Positions 1 to 8,847 of a stretch of 64,000 nt of DNA are shown here, piece after piece; within the stretch, counting starts at the first letter, position 1, and every line of letters begins with the position of its first letter. The position numbers and the translations under genes were made by a program. The notes below the pieces were generated by a model. The model did no database searches. It saw nothing but the letters and a program-made list of their open reading frames with translations, and was not told the origin of the DNA. This DNA is from Leptotrichia sp. oral taxon 221 (GTDB lineage Bacteria > Fusobacteriota > Fusobacteriia > Fusobacteriales > Leptotrichiaceae): the NCBI RefSeq assembly GCF_018128245.1, contig NZ_CP072378.1, positions 496,001 to 560,000 of the forward strand. Direction: 5' to 3'.

Positions 1-3
1 AAA

Positions 4-67
4 TTGTAACTGTTACAAAATTATTATAATTATTTTATTTTTGTAACCATTACAAAATTATTATACT
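4..67 (+). promoter_or_regulatory. Tandem 37-bp operator/promoter-like repeat
   Basis: Two near-identical units start at 4 and 41, with about 24 of 28 positions the same. Unit 1 holds the perfect palindrome TTGTAACTGTTACAA (4-18). Unit 2 holds an 8-3-8 palindrome with arms TTTTGTAA/TTACAAAA (39-57). Each is followed at the same distance by a -10-like hexamer: TATAAT at 25-30 and TATACT at 62-67. This looks like a duplicated repressor site overlapping promoter elements. The controlled gene may be pncB (start at 237) or a divergent gene off the left edge. The binding protein is not identifiable from the sequence. Confidence 0.55.
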
Positions 68-236
68 ACTTTTTGAAAAAAATGTCAAGGAATAAATAAA
101 ATTTTTTTTTGAAGAAATTATGAGTTATAATTATAGAGCAGTAAAGATTGTTTAGAGTAAGATTTTGAGATTGATAATTTTAAATAAAGTAATTAAAAAA
201 GATAGCAAAAATAGGAAAAGGTAGAAAGGGAAGAAT

Positions 237-1694
237 ATGAGAAAAGATAAATTTTATAAGTTTTTGAATTCAGATAGATATCAGTATACGGAAGCTGAAA
301 TTTATTTTGAAAATGGATTTGAAAATCAAGTTGCAACATTTGATGTGTTTGTACGGACTGAGAAAAAAAACGATTATGTTGTGGTTTATGGGATAAAAGA
401 AGTGTTGGAATTAATTGATATTTTGAATGGAACGGATTATGATACGAAAAAAGGGTATTTGAAAAAGTTGTTAGAGAATGAAGGATTGATAGAATACTTG
501 GCGAATATGAAATTTACTGGAAGTATAAAAGGATTAAGAGATGGAGAGATTGTTTTTTCAAATGAACCGATTTTAACAATAACAGCTCCAATTATTCAAA
601 CAAAAATTTTAGAAACGCCAATTTTAAATATATTAAATTATCAGATGCAGATTGCAAGTATTTCTTCACGAGTTGTTCGGGTTGCGAGAGGTCGAGGAGT
701 TGTATTTTTTGGAACACGGAGAATACAAGGATTTGAGGCGGCAATGTCGGCTGTGAAAGCAACGTATGTTACTGGAAATGTAGTTCATTCAAATTTAATG
801 GGAGAATATTATTACAATTTAAAAAGCATTGGAACAATGACACATTCGTACATTCAGAGTTTTGGAGTGACTAGAAATTCTGAATACGAGGCATTTGAAT
901 CGTTTATAAAAGTTCACAAAGAAAAAAAACGATCGTTGATTATGTTAATTGATACGTATGATACGTTGAAAATTGGAATAAAAAATGCGGTGAAAGCGTT
1001 TAAGAATAATGGAATTGATGATAATTATGGTGGAATTTATGGGATAAGAATTGATTCTGGTGATTTAGCGGAAACTTCGAAGGCGTGTAGAAAAATTTTG
1101 AAGGAAAATGGTTTTGAAAAGGCACATATTATTTTGACAAGTGGATTGGATGATAAGAAAATCGAGAAATTGTTTGAAAATGGTGCTGAGGTCGATAGTT
1201 TTGGAGTGGGAGATATTTTTGCAATGCCACCTAAAATGTTAACAACAGTGTATAAAATGTCGAAAATAAATGATGAAAATGTTATGAAAATTTCTGGAGA
1301 TAGGGAGAAAATGTCGTATCCTGGCGATAAGGAAATCTATCGGTTGGAAAAAGTTGAAAAAGAGAAAGATAAAAAAGAATTTGAAGATTTGGTAATTTTG
1401 GAGGAAGAGAGGGAATTGTTTGAAGATACGGAGATTGAGGGAGTTAAGAAAAATAGAATAACAGTAGATTTTATAGAAAAAGGAGTCAAAAATGAGGGAA
1501 ATTACAAGTTGTTAGAGTTGGAAGAGGCGAAAAAATATTATGAAAGCAATTTGAAATATTTGGATATGTTGGAAAATAGAGGAGAATATTTCTCTGAGAA
1601 AATATGTGGAAAAAAGCAGGAAATAGTGAGATTTTCAGAGAAGTTAGAGGATGTTAAAAATAGTATTTTAGAAAAAATTAGAGAGGAGAGCTAA
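237..1694 (+). CDS. pncB: Nicotinate phosphoribosyltransferase
   Basis: Converts nicotinate and PRPP to nicotinate mononucleotide in the cytosolic NAD salvage pathway. The 485-residue length fits the bacterial family. Family motifs are visible: FGTRRIQGFEAAM in the first third, THSYIQSFG with the histidine that becomes phosphorylated in this family, DTYDTLKIG, and GIRIDSGDLAE followed by ILTSGLDD in the phosphate-binding barrel. The ATG at 237 follows a GAAAGGGAAG ribosome site. It lies 23 bp before cobS and is probably cotranscribed with it. Its product is also the substrate of CobT, which could explain the neighbourhood. Confidence 0.93.
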   Translation: MRKDKFYKFLNSDRYQYTEAEIYFENGFENQVATFDVFVRTEKKNDYVVVYGIKEVLELIDILNGTDYDTKKGYLKKLLENEGLIEYLANMKFTGSIKGLRDGEIVFSNEPILTITAPIIQTKILETPILNILNYQMQIASISSRVVRVARGRGVVFFGTRRIQGFEAAMSAVKATYVTGNVVHSNLMGEYYYNLKSIGTMTHSYIQSFGVTRNSEYEAFESFIKVHKEKKRSLIMLIDTYDTLKIGIKNAVKAFKNNGIDDNYGGIYGIRIDSGDLAETSKACRKILKENGFEKAHIILTSGLDDKKIEKLFENGAEVDSFGVGDIFAMPPKMLTTVYKMSKINDENVMKISGDREKMSYPGDKEIYRLEKVEKEKDKKEFEDLVILEEERELFEDTEIEGVKKNRITVDFIEKGVKNEGNYKLLELEEAKKYYESNLKYLDMLENRGEYFSEKICGKKQEIVRFSEKLEDVKNSILEKIREES

Positions 1695-1717
1695 TAATTT
1701 TAGATTGTTAGGAAAAT

Positions 1718-2476
1718 ATGTGGAAAATAATAGAACAATTTTTGATTTTAATACAGTTTATGACACGGATACCAGTATTTATAAAGACAGAGTATAGCAA
1801 TAAGAAATTAGGAAAATCAATAAAATTTTTTCCATTGTTAGGATTAATTGTTGGTTTGATATTGTTTGGTGCGAGTATTATTTTTTGTAAGTTAGTCGGT
1901 ATGGAACCGTTACAGCGACAGATAGTGGCTTTGTTAATAATTCTTGTAGAAATTTTTGTTGTTGGGATTATTCATTTGGATGGGTTGGCGGATACTTTTG
2001 ATGCGTTATTTAGTTATGCAACAAAGGATAAAATGCTTGAAATAATGAAGGATTCACGAGTTGGGACAAATGGTGCTGTTGTGTTGATTTTGTATTTTAT
2101 TGCGAAAATATTGTTGATTTCGGAAATTTTGGCGATTGATGGAAGATATTTGATAATTTATCCGATTTTGGCAAGATTGTCAACTTCGATGAATGCTGGA
2201 TTGGGAGAGTATGCTCGAAAAACAGGAATGAGTAATGGAATAATTGATGAAAATGGACTAAAAGAAGCGATTTTTTCAATAATTTTAGCGACAATTTTAG
2301 TAGTGCTTATAAAAGGTGTAAAGGGCATAATTATTACAGTAGTTGCAATCTTATTTATTTTGTTTTTTAGAAGAAATGTTAGAAAGAAAATTGATGGGAT
2401 AACTGGTGATACAATGGGAGCTTCGCTTGAATTGGTGAATTTAGTCGTATTAATGGCAGGTGTTATATTGAAATAA
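1718..2476 (+). CDS. cobS: Adenosylcobinamide-GDP ribazoletransferase (cobalamin synthase)
   Basis: Joins adenosylcobinamide-GDP and alpha-ribazole to give adenosylcobalamin (or its 5'-phosphate) in the inner membrane. The 252-residue protein is hydrophobic, with about six predicted membrane spans. It carries the family motif HLDGLADTFDALFS near residue 90, with acidic residues that bind Mg2+. A second acidic stretch, GITGDTMGASLE, lies near the C-terminus and is also typical. It follows pncB closely and precedes a CobC-like phosphatase, so the lower-ligand assembly steps cluster here. No cobalamin riboswitch is visible upstream. Confidence 0.92.
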   Translation: MWKIIEQFLILIQFMTRIPVFIKTEYSNKKLGKSIKFFPLLGLIVGLILFGASIIFCKLVGMEPLQRQIVALLIILVEIFVVGIIHLDGLADTFDALFSYATKDKMLEIMKDSRVGTNGAVVLILYFIAKILLISEILAIDGRYLIIYPILARLSTSMNAGLGEYARKTGMSNGIIDENGLKEAIFSIILATILVVLIKGVKGIIITVVAILFILFFRRNVRKKIDGITGDTMGASLELVNLVVLMAGVILK

Positions 2477-2608
2477 AAATGAGAGAATTTTTTCTTTGAC
2501 TTTGAAAGTGAATAGTGATAACATATTGAAAGTAAAAGGTATTTTCGAGAATAAATTAGAGTGAAAATCTGAATAAAGAAATTTCAAAATTTGAAGAAAG
2601 GGAAGAGA

Positions 2609-3238
2609 ATGAGTGAAATATACGAAAAAAGCACGGAAATTATTTTCGTGAGACATGGACAGACGGATTTTAATAAACAAAGGTTGTATTTCGGTCATTT
2701 GGATCCGAAATTAAATGAAACAGGGATTAGTCAATTAAAAAATACAAAAAAACTTTTGCATAAATTGGAGAAGAATATATCGAAAGTCTATTCGAGTGAT
2801 TTGAAGAGATGTGTAGAAAGTATGAAATTGCTGGAAATTGATGCAGAAGTTGAGAAAATTTTGACTGAAGATTTACGGGAAATGAATTTTGGTGTTTTGG
2901 AAGGGAAGACTTTTGAAGAGGCTAAAGAAGAATTTCCAGGATTTGTTGAAAATTTGAAAAATAATTGGAAGAAATTGAGATTTGATGGTTCAGAAAGTGT
3001 TGAAGACTTATATTTTCGGGTGTCAGATAAATTATCTAAAATTGCTGAGGAAAATAAAGGAGAAAAAATTTTAGTTGTGGCTCATGCGGGTGTGATTCAA
3101 AGTTTATTGAGTTACTATTTGTTTGACTCGTTGGATGGATATTGGAAATTTAAAATTGATAATGGGTCGATATCGAAATTGCACATTACTTCTGATGGAT
3201 TTGCATACTTTGAATATGTGAATCGTGTTTTGATGTAG
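2609..3238 (+). CDS. cobC: Histidine phosphatase family protein, probable alpha-ribazole phosphatase
   Basis: A phosphoglycerate-mutase-like phosphatase of 209 residues. The catalytic motif FVRHGQTDFN is near the N-terminus, with the phosphohistidine in RHG, and the second histidine is in VVAHAGVIQS. Position after cobS suggests it dephosphorylates alpha-ribazole-5'-phosphate, as CobC does. The sequence alone cannot exclude another phosphatase of this superfamily. I chose the ATG at 2609, which has GGAAGAG just upstream. A TTG six codons earlier at 2591 would place the ribosome site inside the gene. Confidence 0.8.
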   Translation: MSEIYEKSTEIIFVRHGQTDFNKQRLYFGHLDPKLNETGISQLKNTKKLLHKLEKNISKVYSSDLKRCVESMKLLEIDAEVEKILTEDLREMNFGVLEGKTFEEAKEEFPGFVENLKNNWKKLRFDGSESVEDLYFRVSDKLSKIAEENKGEKILVVAHAGVIQSLLSYYLFDSLDGYWKFKIDNGSISKLHITSDGFAYFEYVNRVLM

Positions 3239-3306
3239 TTTTGAATTTTATAAAAATTATAGATTGGATATAGTAAAAATAGGATTGAAAAAATTAGGAG
3301 GTAGGA

Positions 3307-3783
3307 ATGTTTTTTCCAGTGTTTATTGATTTAGAAGGAAGAGAAGTGTTAGTTATAGGAGCTGGGAAAGTAGCTCACAAAAAAATTAAAAAATTAGTGG
3401 AATATGGTCCAAAAATAACGGTTTATTCGAAGGAAGTTAAGAATGAAGAAATTTCAAAATGTGAAAATGTGAAAATTATTTTAGAAAATGTAGAAGCTGA
3501 TAGTGAAAAAATTGAAAAATTAGTTGAAAATTATGCGCTTGTAGTTGCAGCGACTGATAATGTTGATTTAAATGAATTGATAGCAGAAATTTGTATTAGA
3601 AAAAATATTTTGGTAAATAATGTTTCATCTAAAACAAAGATGAATGCGATGTTTGGTGGAATTGTGAAAAATGATGAATTTCAAATAGCGGTTTCTACGA
3701 ATGGTGTTAATTGTAGAAGATCAAGAGCGATGAAAAGTAGAGTTCAAAAGGTTTTGGATGAAGTAGAAAACTTAGGAAAATAA
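3307..3783 (+). CDS. Precorrin-2 dehydrogenase (Met8p/CysG N-terminal type)
   Basis: NAD-dependent oxidation of precorrin-2 to sirohydrochlorin, for siroheme or cobalamin. The 158-residue protein starts with FIDLEGREVLVIGAGKVAHKK, a Rossmann GxGxxA motif after a strand, as in CysG and Met8p N-terminal domains. NNVSSKTKMNAMFGG matches the conserved region that follows (usually NVVDDPELCDF-like) but is quite divergent. It ends early and lacks the longer helical C-terminal part, so chelatase activity is doubtful. It is 23 bp upstream of hemB and has AGGAGG before its ATG. Confidence 0.82.
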   Translation: MFFPVFIDLEGREVLVIGAGKVAHKKIKKLVEYGPKITVYSKEVKNEEISKCENVKIILENVEADSEKIEKLVENYALVVAATDNVDLNELIAEICIRKNILVNNVSSKTKMNAMFGGIVKNDEFQIAVSTNGVNCRRSRAMKSRVQKVLDEVENLGK

Positions 3784-3806
3784 TTTTTTTGGAAAAGGTG
3801 ATTAGA

Positions 3807-4781
3807 ATGTATAAAAGACATAGAAAATTGAGAACTAGTGCGGTTATGCGAAATTTAGTGAAAGATGTTTATGTGTCAAAGGAAGATTTGATTTATCCAA
3901 TTTTTTTGGAAGAGGGAGAAAATATTAAGAATGAAATTGAATCAATGCCTGGAATTTTTAGATATTCGTTGGATAGAATTGACGAAGAATTAGATGCATT
4001 GGTGGAATTGGGAATAAATTCAATTTTGTTATTTGGGATACCTAAGCATAAGGATGAATGTGCAACTGAAAGCTACAAAGAAGATGGAGTCATTCAAAAT
4101 GCAATTCGATATATTAAGAAAAATTATCCGAATTTTTTGATTATTGGAGATGTTTGTTGTTGTGAATACACGAGTCATGGGCATTGTGGAATTTTAGATG
4201 AAAATGGTTATGTGAAAAATGATGAAACGTTGGAAGTTTTAGGAAAAATAGCGTTATCATATGCAAGAGCAGGAGTAGATGTAATTGCACCATCTGATAT
4301 GATGGATGGAAGAATTCAAAAAATTTCTCAAGTTCTTGAAAAAAATGGTTTTCACAACGTGGCATTAATGTCTTATGCGGTTAAATATTCATCAGCATTT
4401 TATGGGCCTTTTAGAGATGCAGCAGATTCTGCGCCAAAATTTGGGAATAGGAAAACTTATCAAATGGATTTTAGATATTCAAAAGATGCGATTGATGAAG
4501 TTAGAGAAGATTTGAAGCAAGGAGCAGATTTTATAATTGTAAAACCAGCCTTGTCTTATTTAGATGTTATGCAAAAAGTGAGTAACAATTTTAATGTACC
4601 AGTGATAGCTTACAGCGTTTCCGGAGAATATTCGATGACAAAAGCTGCCGCCTTGAAAGGATGGATTGATGAAAAAGCAATTGTTATGGAACAAATGTAT
4701 GCCTTCAAAAGAGCTGGAGCAAATGCAATTATTACTTATTATGCAAAAGATGTGGCAAAATATTTGAATGAATCAGACTAA
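3807..4781 (+). CDS. hemB: Delta-aminolevulinic acid dehydratase (porphobilinogen synthase)
   Basis: Condenses two aminolevulinate molecules to porphobilinogen, the first common tetrapyrrole. About 324 residues, full length. The zinc-binding cysteine motif is present as DVCCCEYTSHGHCGIL. The two Schiff-base lysine regions are YAVKYSSAFYGPFRDAA and IIVKPALSYLDV. The ATG at 3807 follows GGAAAAGGTG. A TTG at 3789 lies too close to the preceding stop to be likely. It pairs with the precorrin-2 dehydrogenase just upstream, suggesting a siroheme or cobalamin supply route. Confidence 0.95.
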   Translation: MYKRHRKLRTSAVMRNLVKDVYVSKEDLIYPIFLEEGENIKNEIESMPGIFRYSLDRIDEELDALVELGINSILLFGIPKHKDECATESYKEDGVIQNAIRYIKKNYPNFLIIGDVCCCEYTSHGHCGILDENGYVKNDETLEVLGKIALSYARAGVDVIAPSDMMDGRIQKISQVLEKNGFHNVALMSYAVKYSSAFYGPFRDAADSAPKFGNRKTYQMDFRYSKDAIDEVREDLKQGADFIIVKPALSYLDVMQKVSNNFNVPVIAYSVSGEYSMTKAAALKGWIDEKAIVMEQMYAFKRAGANAIITYYAKDVAKYLNESD

Positions 4782-4894
4782 AAAATCCAAAAAAAGATAC
4801 ATAATTTTTTGAAAATATGGTAAAATGTAGCAAGGAAGTTAGAAAAAATTTGAAAGGAGAGCATAGGATATTAAAGTTTTATGCGAAAGAATTT

Positions 4895-5788
4895 ATGAAA
4901 AAAAAGATATTATCAGTTTTTTTATTTTTGGCTACAACTTTAGCGGTTAATGCAGCACAACCGAAAAAACCAGCCAAAGCAAGCAAAACAAGTACAACAG
5001 TAAATGCACAAAGCAATCAAAATCAACAATATATGGATGTTTTGAAACAACAAATGCAAAATGCTGGAATTAAAAAATCTTCAATTTCAAGTTATGAGAA
5101 AGCTACAAATTCTAAACAAGAGGTAGAAAAAGAGAAACTTTATAAAAAAGCAATAAAAGAAGATGAAAAAAATATATATGCATACAATGATTTAGGAGTT
5201 TTATATATTAATCAAAAAAAATTTCAAGAAGCAGCTAACATTTTGGAAGAATCATTGAAATATTTTAATCAAAATACATCAATTTACCAAAATTTATTAA
5301 TAGCGTATAGAGGTGCTAATAATGCTCAAGGGTATGCAAATACTGTAGCTAAAATGGTGAATAATTTACCTGAATATCCAGACGGATATAGTTTAGGTGC
5401 TAATATTTTGATTGAAAGAGGACAATACGTACAAGCAGTACCTTATTTGGAAAAATTAGCATCAATTTATGAAACTGGAAATTTGAATGGAATTCCAGAA
5501 TATGTTCAAAATAAAAATGTGTATTTGAATAACACATATGCGTTGTTAATTGTTACACTTGTAAATGCTAAACAAACTCAAAAAGCAATAGATACTTTTG
5601 TTGCCAAGAGAGAATTTATGAAACAAATTAACCCAGGAAATGATAGTCAAATATTGGAAATGTTACAGAAGGTTAATGAAGAATTTAAAACAAATAAACA
5701 AGTTTACGAAAGTAATTTAAGAAAATTACAACTTCCTGTACCAACAACAGGGAAAACAAAAACAACAAGTAAAAAAAGAAGAAAATAA
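4895..5788 (+). CDS. Secreted TPR-repeat protein
   Basis: A 297-residue protein with a signal peptide at residues 1-20, ending LAVNA before AQPKK. A low-complexity K/S/T/Q-rich linker follows. TPR-like helix pairs then span roughly residues 75-200, with sequences such as NDLGVLYINQKKFQEA and LGANILIERGQYVQA. The tail is basic (TSKKRRK). It is probably periplasmic and used for protein contacts; no partner can be named. The start is uncertain: the ATG at 4895 begins the signal peptide, although the best GGAG motif lies about 35 nt upstream. A TTG at 4817 would give an unlikely charged extension. Confidence 0.7.
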   Translation: MKKKILSVFLFLATTLAVNAAQPKKPAKASKTSTTVNAQSNQNQQYMDVLKQQMQNAGIKKSSISSYEKATNSKQEVEKEKLYKKAIKEDEKNIYAYNDLGVLYINQKKFQEAANILEESLKYFNQNTSIYQNLLIAYRGANNAQGYANTVAKMVNNLPEYPDGYSLGANILIERGQYVQAVPYLEKLASIYETGNLNGIPEYVQNKNVYLNNTYALLIVTLVNAKQTQKAIDTFVAKREFMKQINPGNDSQILEMLQKVNEEFKTNKQVYESNLRKLQLPVPTTGKTKTTSKKRRK

Positions 5789-5799
5789 ATAAAAAAGTA

Positions 5800-5852
5800 A
5801 AAATCTTTTATGTTAGAATGGATAAATTGTGACTTTTGACATAAAAGATTTT
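5800..5852 (+). terminator. Hairpin terminator after the TPR gene
   Basis: A 14-bp perfect stem pairs 5800-5813 with 5839-5852 around a 25-nt loop. The trailing T-run is short, so termination strength is uncertain. Confidence 0.5.
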
Positions 5853-5909
5853 AAATTTTATAAAAATAATTAATTAAAAATTAATAAATAAAATAGAAAA
5901 GAGGTAAAA

Positions 5910-7262
5910 ATGCAAATAGTTGTAGTAGGTGCTGGTGTCGTGGGAGAAGCAATTTGTAAGGAATTGTCTGAAGAAGGACATGACATTGTACTGATTGAGC
6001 AAAATGAGGAAGTTCTGAATAGATTGGTTGAAAATCATGATATTACAGGATTGGTTGGAAATGGTGCTTCGTATGAAAATTTATTGGAAGCGAATACAGA
6101 TCATGCTGATATTTTTATTGCAGTAACAGAGGCTGATGAAATAAACATTATTTCTTGTATTATTGCAAGAAAATTAGGTGTGAAATATACAATGGCAAGA
6201 GTTAGAAATCCTGAATACAGTACAGATATGAAATTTGTTAGAGATGAATTAGGAATTTCAAGAATGTTGAATCCTGAGCAAGAAGCCGCTAGAAGTATTG
6301 TAAATAAATTGAAGTTTCCAAATGCTTTAGGAGTTGAAGAGTTTTTCATGGGAAAAGCGAATATCATAACTTTGAAAATCAATGAAGGAAGTAAACTTTT
6401 AGGTGTGAAAATAAAAGATATAGAATTTAAACAAGAAGAAAGAGTTTTAATTTGTATTATTCAGAGAGGAAGTAAAATTTTCATTCCAAATGGAGAAATA
6501 AAATTAGAATTGGGAGATTCTATTTCGGTAATTGGAACTATAGAGGCTGTTTCTAAATTTTATAATAGATTAGGATATAGAAATCGTTATATAAATTCTT
6601 CAATGATTATCGGTGGTGGAATGCTTTCACACTATTTGGTAGAAAAATTAATTAAAAATAATGTACAAGTAAAAGTTGTTGAAAAAAGTGAAAAACGAAC
6701 TGTTAAATTAAGTGAGAAATATCCAAAAGCAGAAGTTATTCTTGGAAAAGAAACAGATCAAGAATTTTTATTAAGCGAAGGAATTAAAAATTATGATTCG
6801 GTTGTAACTTTGACTGATAAAGATGAAGAAAATATTATAATATCAATGTTTGCAGATACAGTTACAGATGCTAAGGTTATTACGAAAATGAATAATACCT
6901 TGTTATTACCAATTTTAGAAAATCAGAATTTAACTTCAACAGTTGTTCCTAAAAAAATTATTACAGATATAATTGTTAGAGTAGTTCGTTCTAAGTCTAA
7001 TACAAGAGGATCAAAGATGAACACGCTTTATAGAATGAGTGATAATAAAGTAGAGGTTATTATTTTTGAAATAAATGGTAATAGTAAGGCGTTGAATATT
7101 CCTTTGAGAGACTTAAATATAAAATCAAATTACTTGATAGCTTGTATTTCTAGAGGAAATGAAATTATTTATCCAGGTGGAAATGATGTCATTTTAGAAA
7201 ATGATAGAGTCATGGTAGTAACGACCAAAAAAGCAACAGAAGTATTTGATGATATTATATAA
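5910..7262 (+). CDS. trkA: Trk potassium uptake NAD-binding subunit TrkA
   Basis: Cytoplasmic gating subunit of the Trk K+ transporter. The 450 residues hold two RCK units. The first Rossmann fold opens with MQIVVVGAGVVGEAI and an acidic residue at the end of strand 2 (VLIEQNEE). The second begins near residue 230 with SMIIGGGMLSHYL. Each is followed by a TrkA-C-like domain (around residues 140-225 and 370-450). The ATG follows AGAGG. It lies 25 bp upstream of trkH, forming a two-gene operon. Length and layout match E. coli TrkA. Confidence 0.94.
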   Translation: MQIVVVGAGVVGEAICKELSEEGHDIVLIEQNEEVLNRLVENHDITGLVGNGASYENLLEANTDHADIFIAVTEADEINIISCIIARKLGVKYTMARVRNPEYSTDMKFVRDELGISRMLNPEQEAARSIVNKLKFPNALGVEEFFMGKANIITLKINEGSKLLGVKIKDIEFKQEERVLICIIQRGSKIFIPNGEIKLELGDSISVIGTIEAVSKFYNRLGYRNRYINSSMIIGGGMLSHYLVEKLIKNNVQVKVVEKSEKRTVKLSEKYPKAEVILGKETDQEFLLSEGIKNYDSVVTLTDKDEENIIISMFADTVTDAKVITKMNNTLLLPILENQNLTSTVVPKKIITDIIVRVVRSKSNTRGSKMNTLYRMSDNKVEVIIFEINGNSKALNIPLRDLNIKSNYLIACISRGNEIIYPGGNDVILENDRVMVVTTKKATEVFDDII

Positions 7263-7287
7263 AATTAGAAAAACGTAGGAGAAAAAA

Positions 7288-8736
7288 ATGAATAAAAAAA
7301 TGATAGCCTTTATAACAGGAAAAATAATGATTTTAGAGGCGTATTTAATGATTTTACCACTAATAATCTCTTTTATTTACAAAGAAAATTTTCTTCATAA
7401 AGGAGCGTATTTTGGGGTAATAGCGTTATTATTAATATTAGGAAATGTTCTTTCTATAAGGCTTCCAAAAGATAATTTTATTCGAGGGAGAGAAGGTTTT
7501 GTAATAGTATCGTTGTCGTGGATTTTGATGTCTATTTTTGGAGCATTACCGTTTGTTATTACAAAAGAAATACCGTCGTTTATAGATGCTTTTTTTGAGG
7601 TTGTAAGTGGATTCACGACTACAGGTTCGAGTATAATTCCTGATTTGAATGTATTGAGTCATTCTAATTTGTTTTGGCATAGTTTTACTCACTTTGTAGG
7701 GGGAATGGGAGTGCTAGTTTTAGCATTAGCAGTTTTTCCAAAATATTCTTCAAGTTCGGTTCATATTATGAAAGCCGAAGTTCCAGGGCCTACATTTGGT
7801 AAGCTAGTATCAAAATTATCGTCTACGGCAAGAGTACTTTATTACATTTATATCGTAATGACAATTGTGGTAATTGTTTTGTTAATGTTTGGAGGTCTTG
7901 ATTTATTTGAGTCTTCGTTATTGGCATTTGGGACAGCTGGGACAGGTGGTTTTGGTGTAAGAAATGGAAGTATTTTGCCATATCACAGCGCTTATATCGA
8001 AATGGTTTTAGCAATCGGAATGTTAGTGTTCGGAGTAAACTTTAATATTTATTATTTTATTTTAATTGGAAAAGTGAAAGATGTTATAAAAAATGAGGAA
8101 TTAAAATACTATTTGTTAATAGTGTTCGTAAGTATTGCGTTAATCGTAATGAATATTGCTTCAAAATATCAATCAATTTGGCAATGTATAAGAGATGTGT
8201 TATTTACAGTTTCATCAATAATAACGACAACTGGATATTCGACAGCAGATTTTGGGAAATGGCCATTGTTCTCACAAGTGATTTTGCTATTAATAATGTT
8301 CTTTGGAGCGTGTGCTGGTTCGACAGCTGGAGGATTAAAAATTTCAAGAGTTATAATGATGGTAAAAATGTATGTTGCAGAAATTAGACAAATGATAAGT
8401 CCAAATAGAGTGATAACAGTAAAATATGAAGACAAACCACTTAGTGCAAAAATGCAAAAAAACGTAGCTGTATATTTCGTAGTTTACATGATTTTATTTA
8501 CAACAATGTTGTTAATTGTATCATTTTCATTAGGAGATTTTATGACAGCTTTCAGTGCAGTTGCAGCAACATTTAATAATATTGGGCCTGGATTAGGAAA
8601 AGTTGGTCCTGCATATAGTTTTGCTGATTTAAATAATGTTTCAAAAGTTGTATTGAGTTTTGGAATGTTGGCAGGAAGATTGGAAATATTCCCTATGTTA
8701 ATATTATTTGCACCAGCTACTTGGAAATTGAAATAA
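7288..8736 (+). CDS. trkH: Trk potassium uptake channel subunit TrkH
   Basis: The K+-conducting membrane subunit, 482 residues with about ten hydrophobic spans. Four pore-loop signatures are readable: SGFTTTGSS, GTAGTGGFG, ITTTGYSTAD and ATFNNIGPGLG. Each supplies a selectivity-filter glycine, the hallmark of the Trk/Ktr superfamily. It is cotranscribed with trkA, with AGGAG before its ATG. Confidence 0.95.
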   Translation: MNKKMIAFITGKIMILEAYLMILPLIISFIYKENFLHKGAYFGVIALLLILGNVLSIRLPKDNFIRGREGFVIVSLSWILMSIFGALPFVITKEIPSFIDAFFEVVSGFTTTGSSIIPDLNVLSHSNLFWHSFTHFVGGMGVLVLALAVFPKYSSSSVHIMKAEVPGPTFGKLVSKLSSTARVLYYIYIVMTIVVIVLLMFGGLDLFESSLLAFGTAGTGGFGVRNGSILPYHSAYIEMVLAIGMLVFGVNFNIYYFILIGKVKDVIKNEELKYYLLIVFVSIALIVMNIASKYQSIWQCIRDVLFTVSSIITTTGYSTADFGKWPLFSQVILLLIMFFGACAGSTAGGLKISRVIMMVKMYVAEIRQMISPNRVITVKYEDKPLSAKMQKNVAVYFVVYMILFTTMLLIVSFSLGDFMTAFSAVAATFNNIGPGLGKVGPAYSFADLNNVSKVVLSFGMLAGRLEIFPMLILFAPATWKLK

Positions 8737-8773
8737 ATTTTTTAAATTCCTTTTTTAAATTTCAATATAAAGA

Positions 8774-8802
8774 TTGACATTGTTACAAAAATGTAATAAA
8801 AT
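8774..8802 (+). promoter_or_regulatory. Promoter of tpx
   Basis: TTGACA, a 17-nt spacer and TAAAAT. The spacer holds an inverted repeat TTACA-AAAA-TGTAA, which could be an operator. The gene starts about 45 nt downstream with an AGGAGG ribosome site. Confidence 0.6.
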
Positions 8803-8847
8803 AATAGTGAAGGATGTTTGTATATGAAAATATAGGAGGAATTAATA

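Noticed and set aside
1-1717. Cobalamin riboswitch before pncB or cobS
   Set aside because: No B12-box-like sequence and too little spacer before cobS.
4881-4898. Five-codon mini-ORF overlapping the TPR gene start
   Set aside because: Its ribosome site is 20 nt away and the overlap can occur by chance in A/T-rich DNA.
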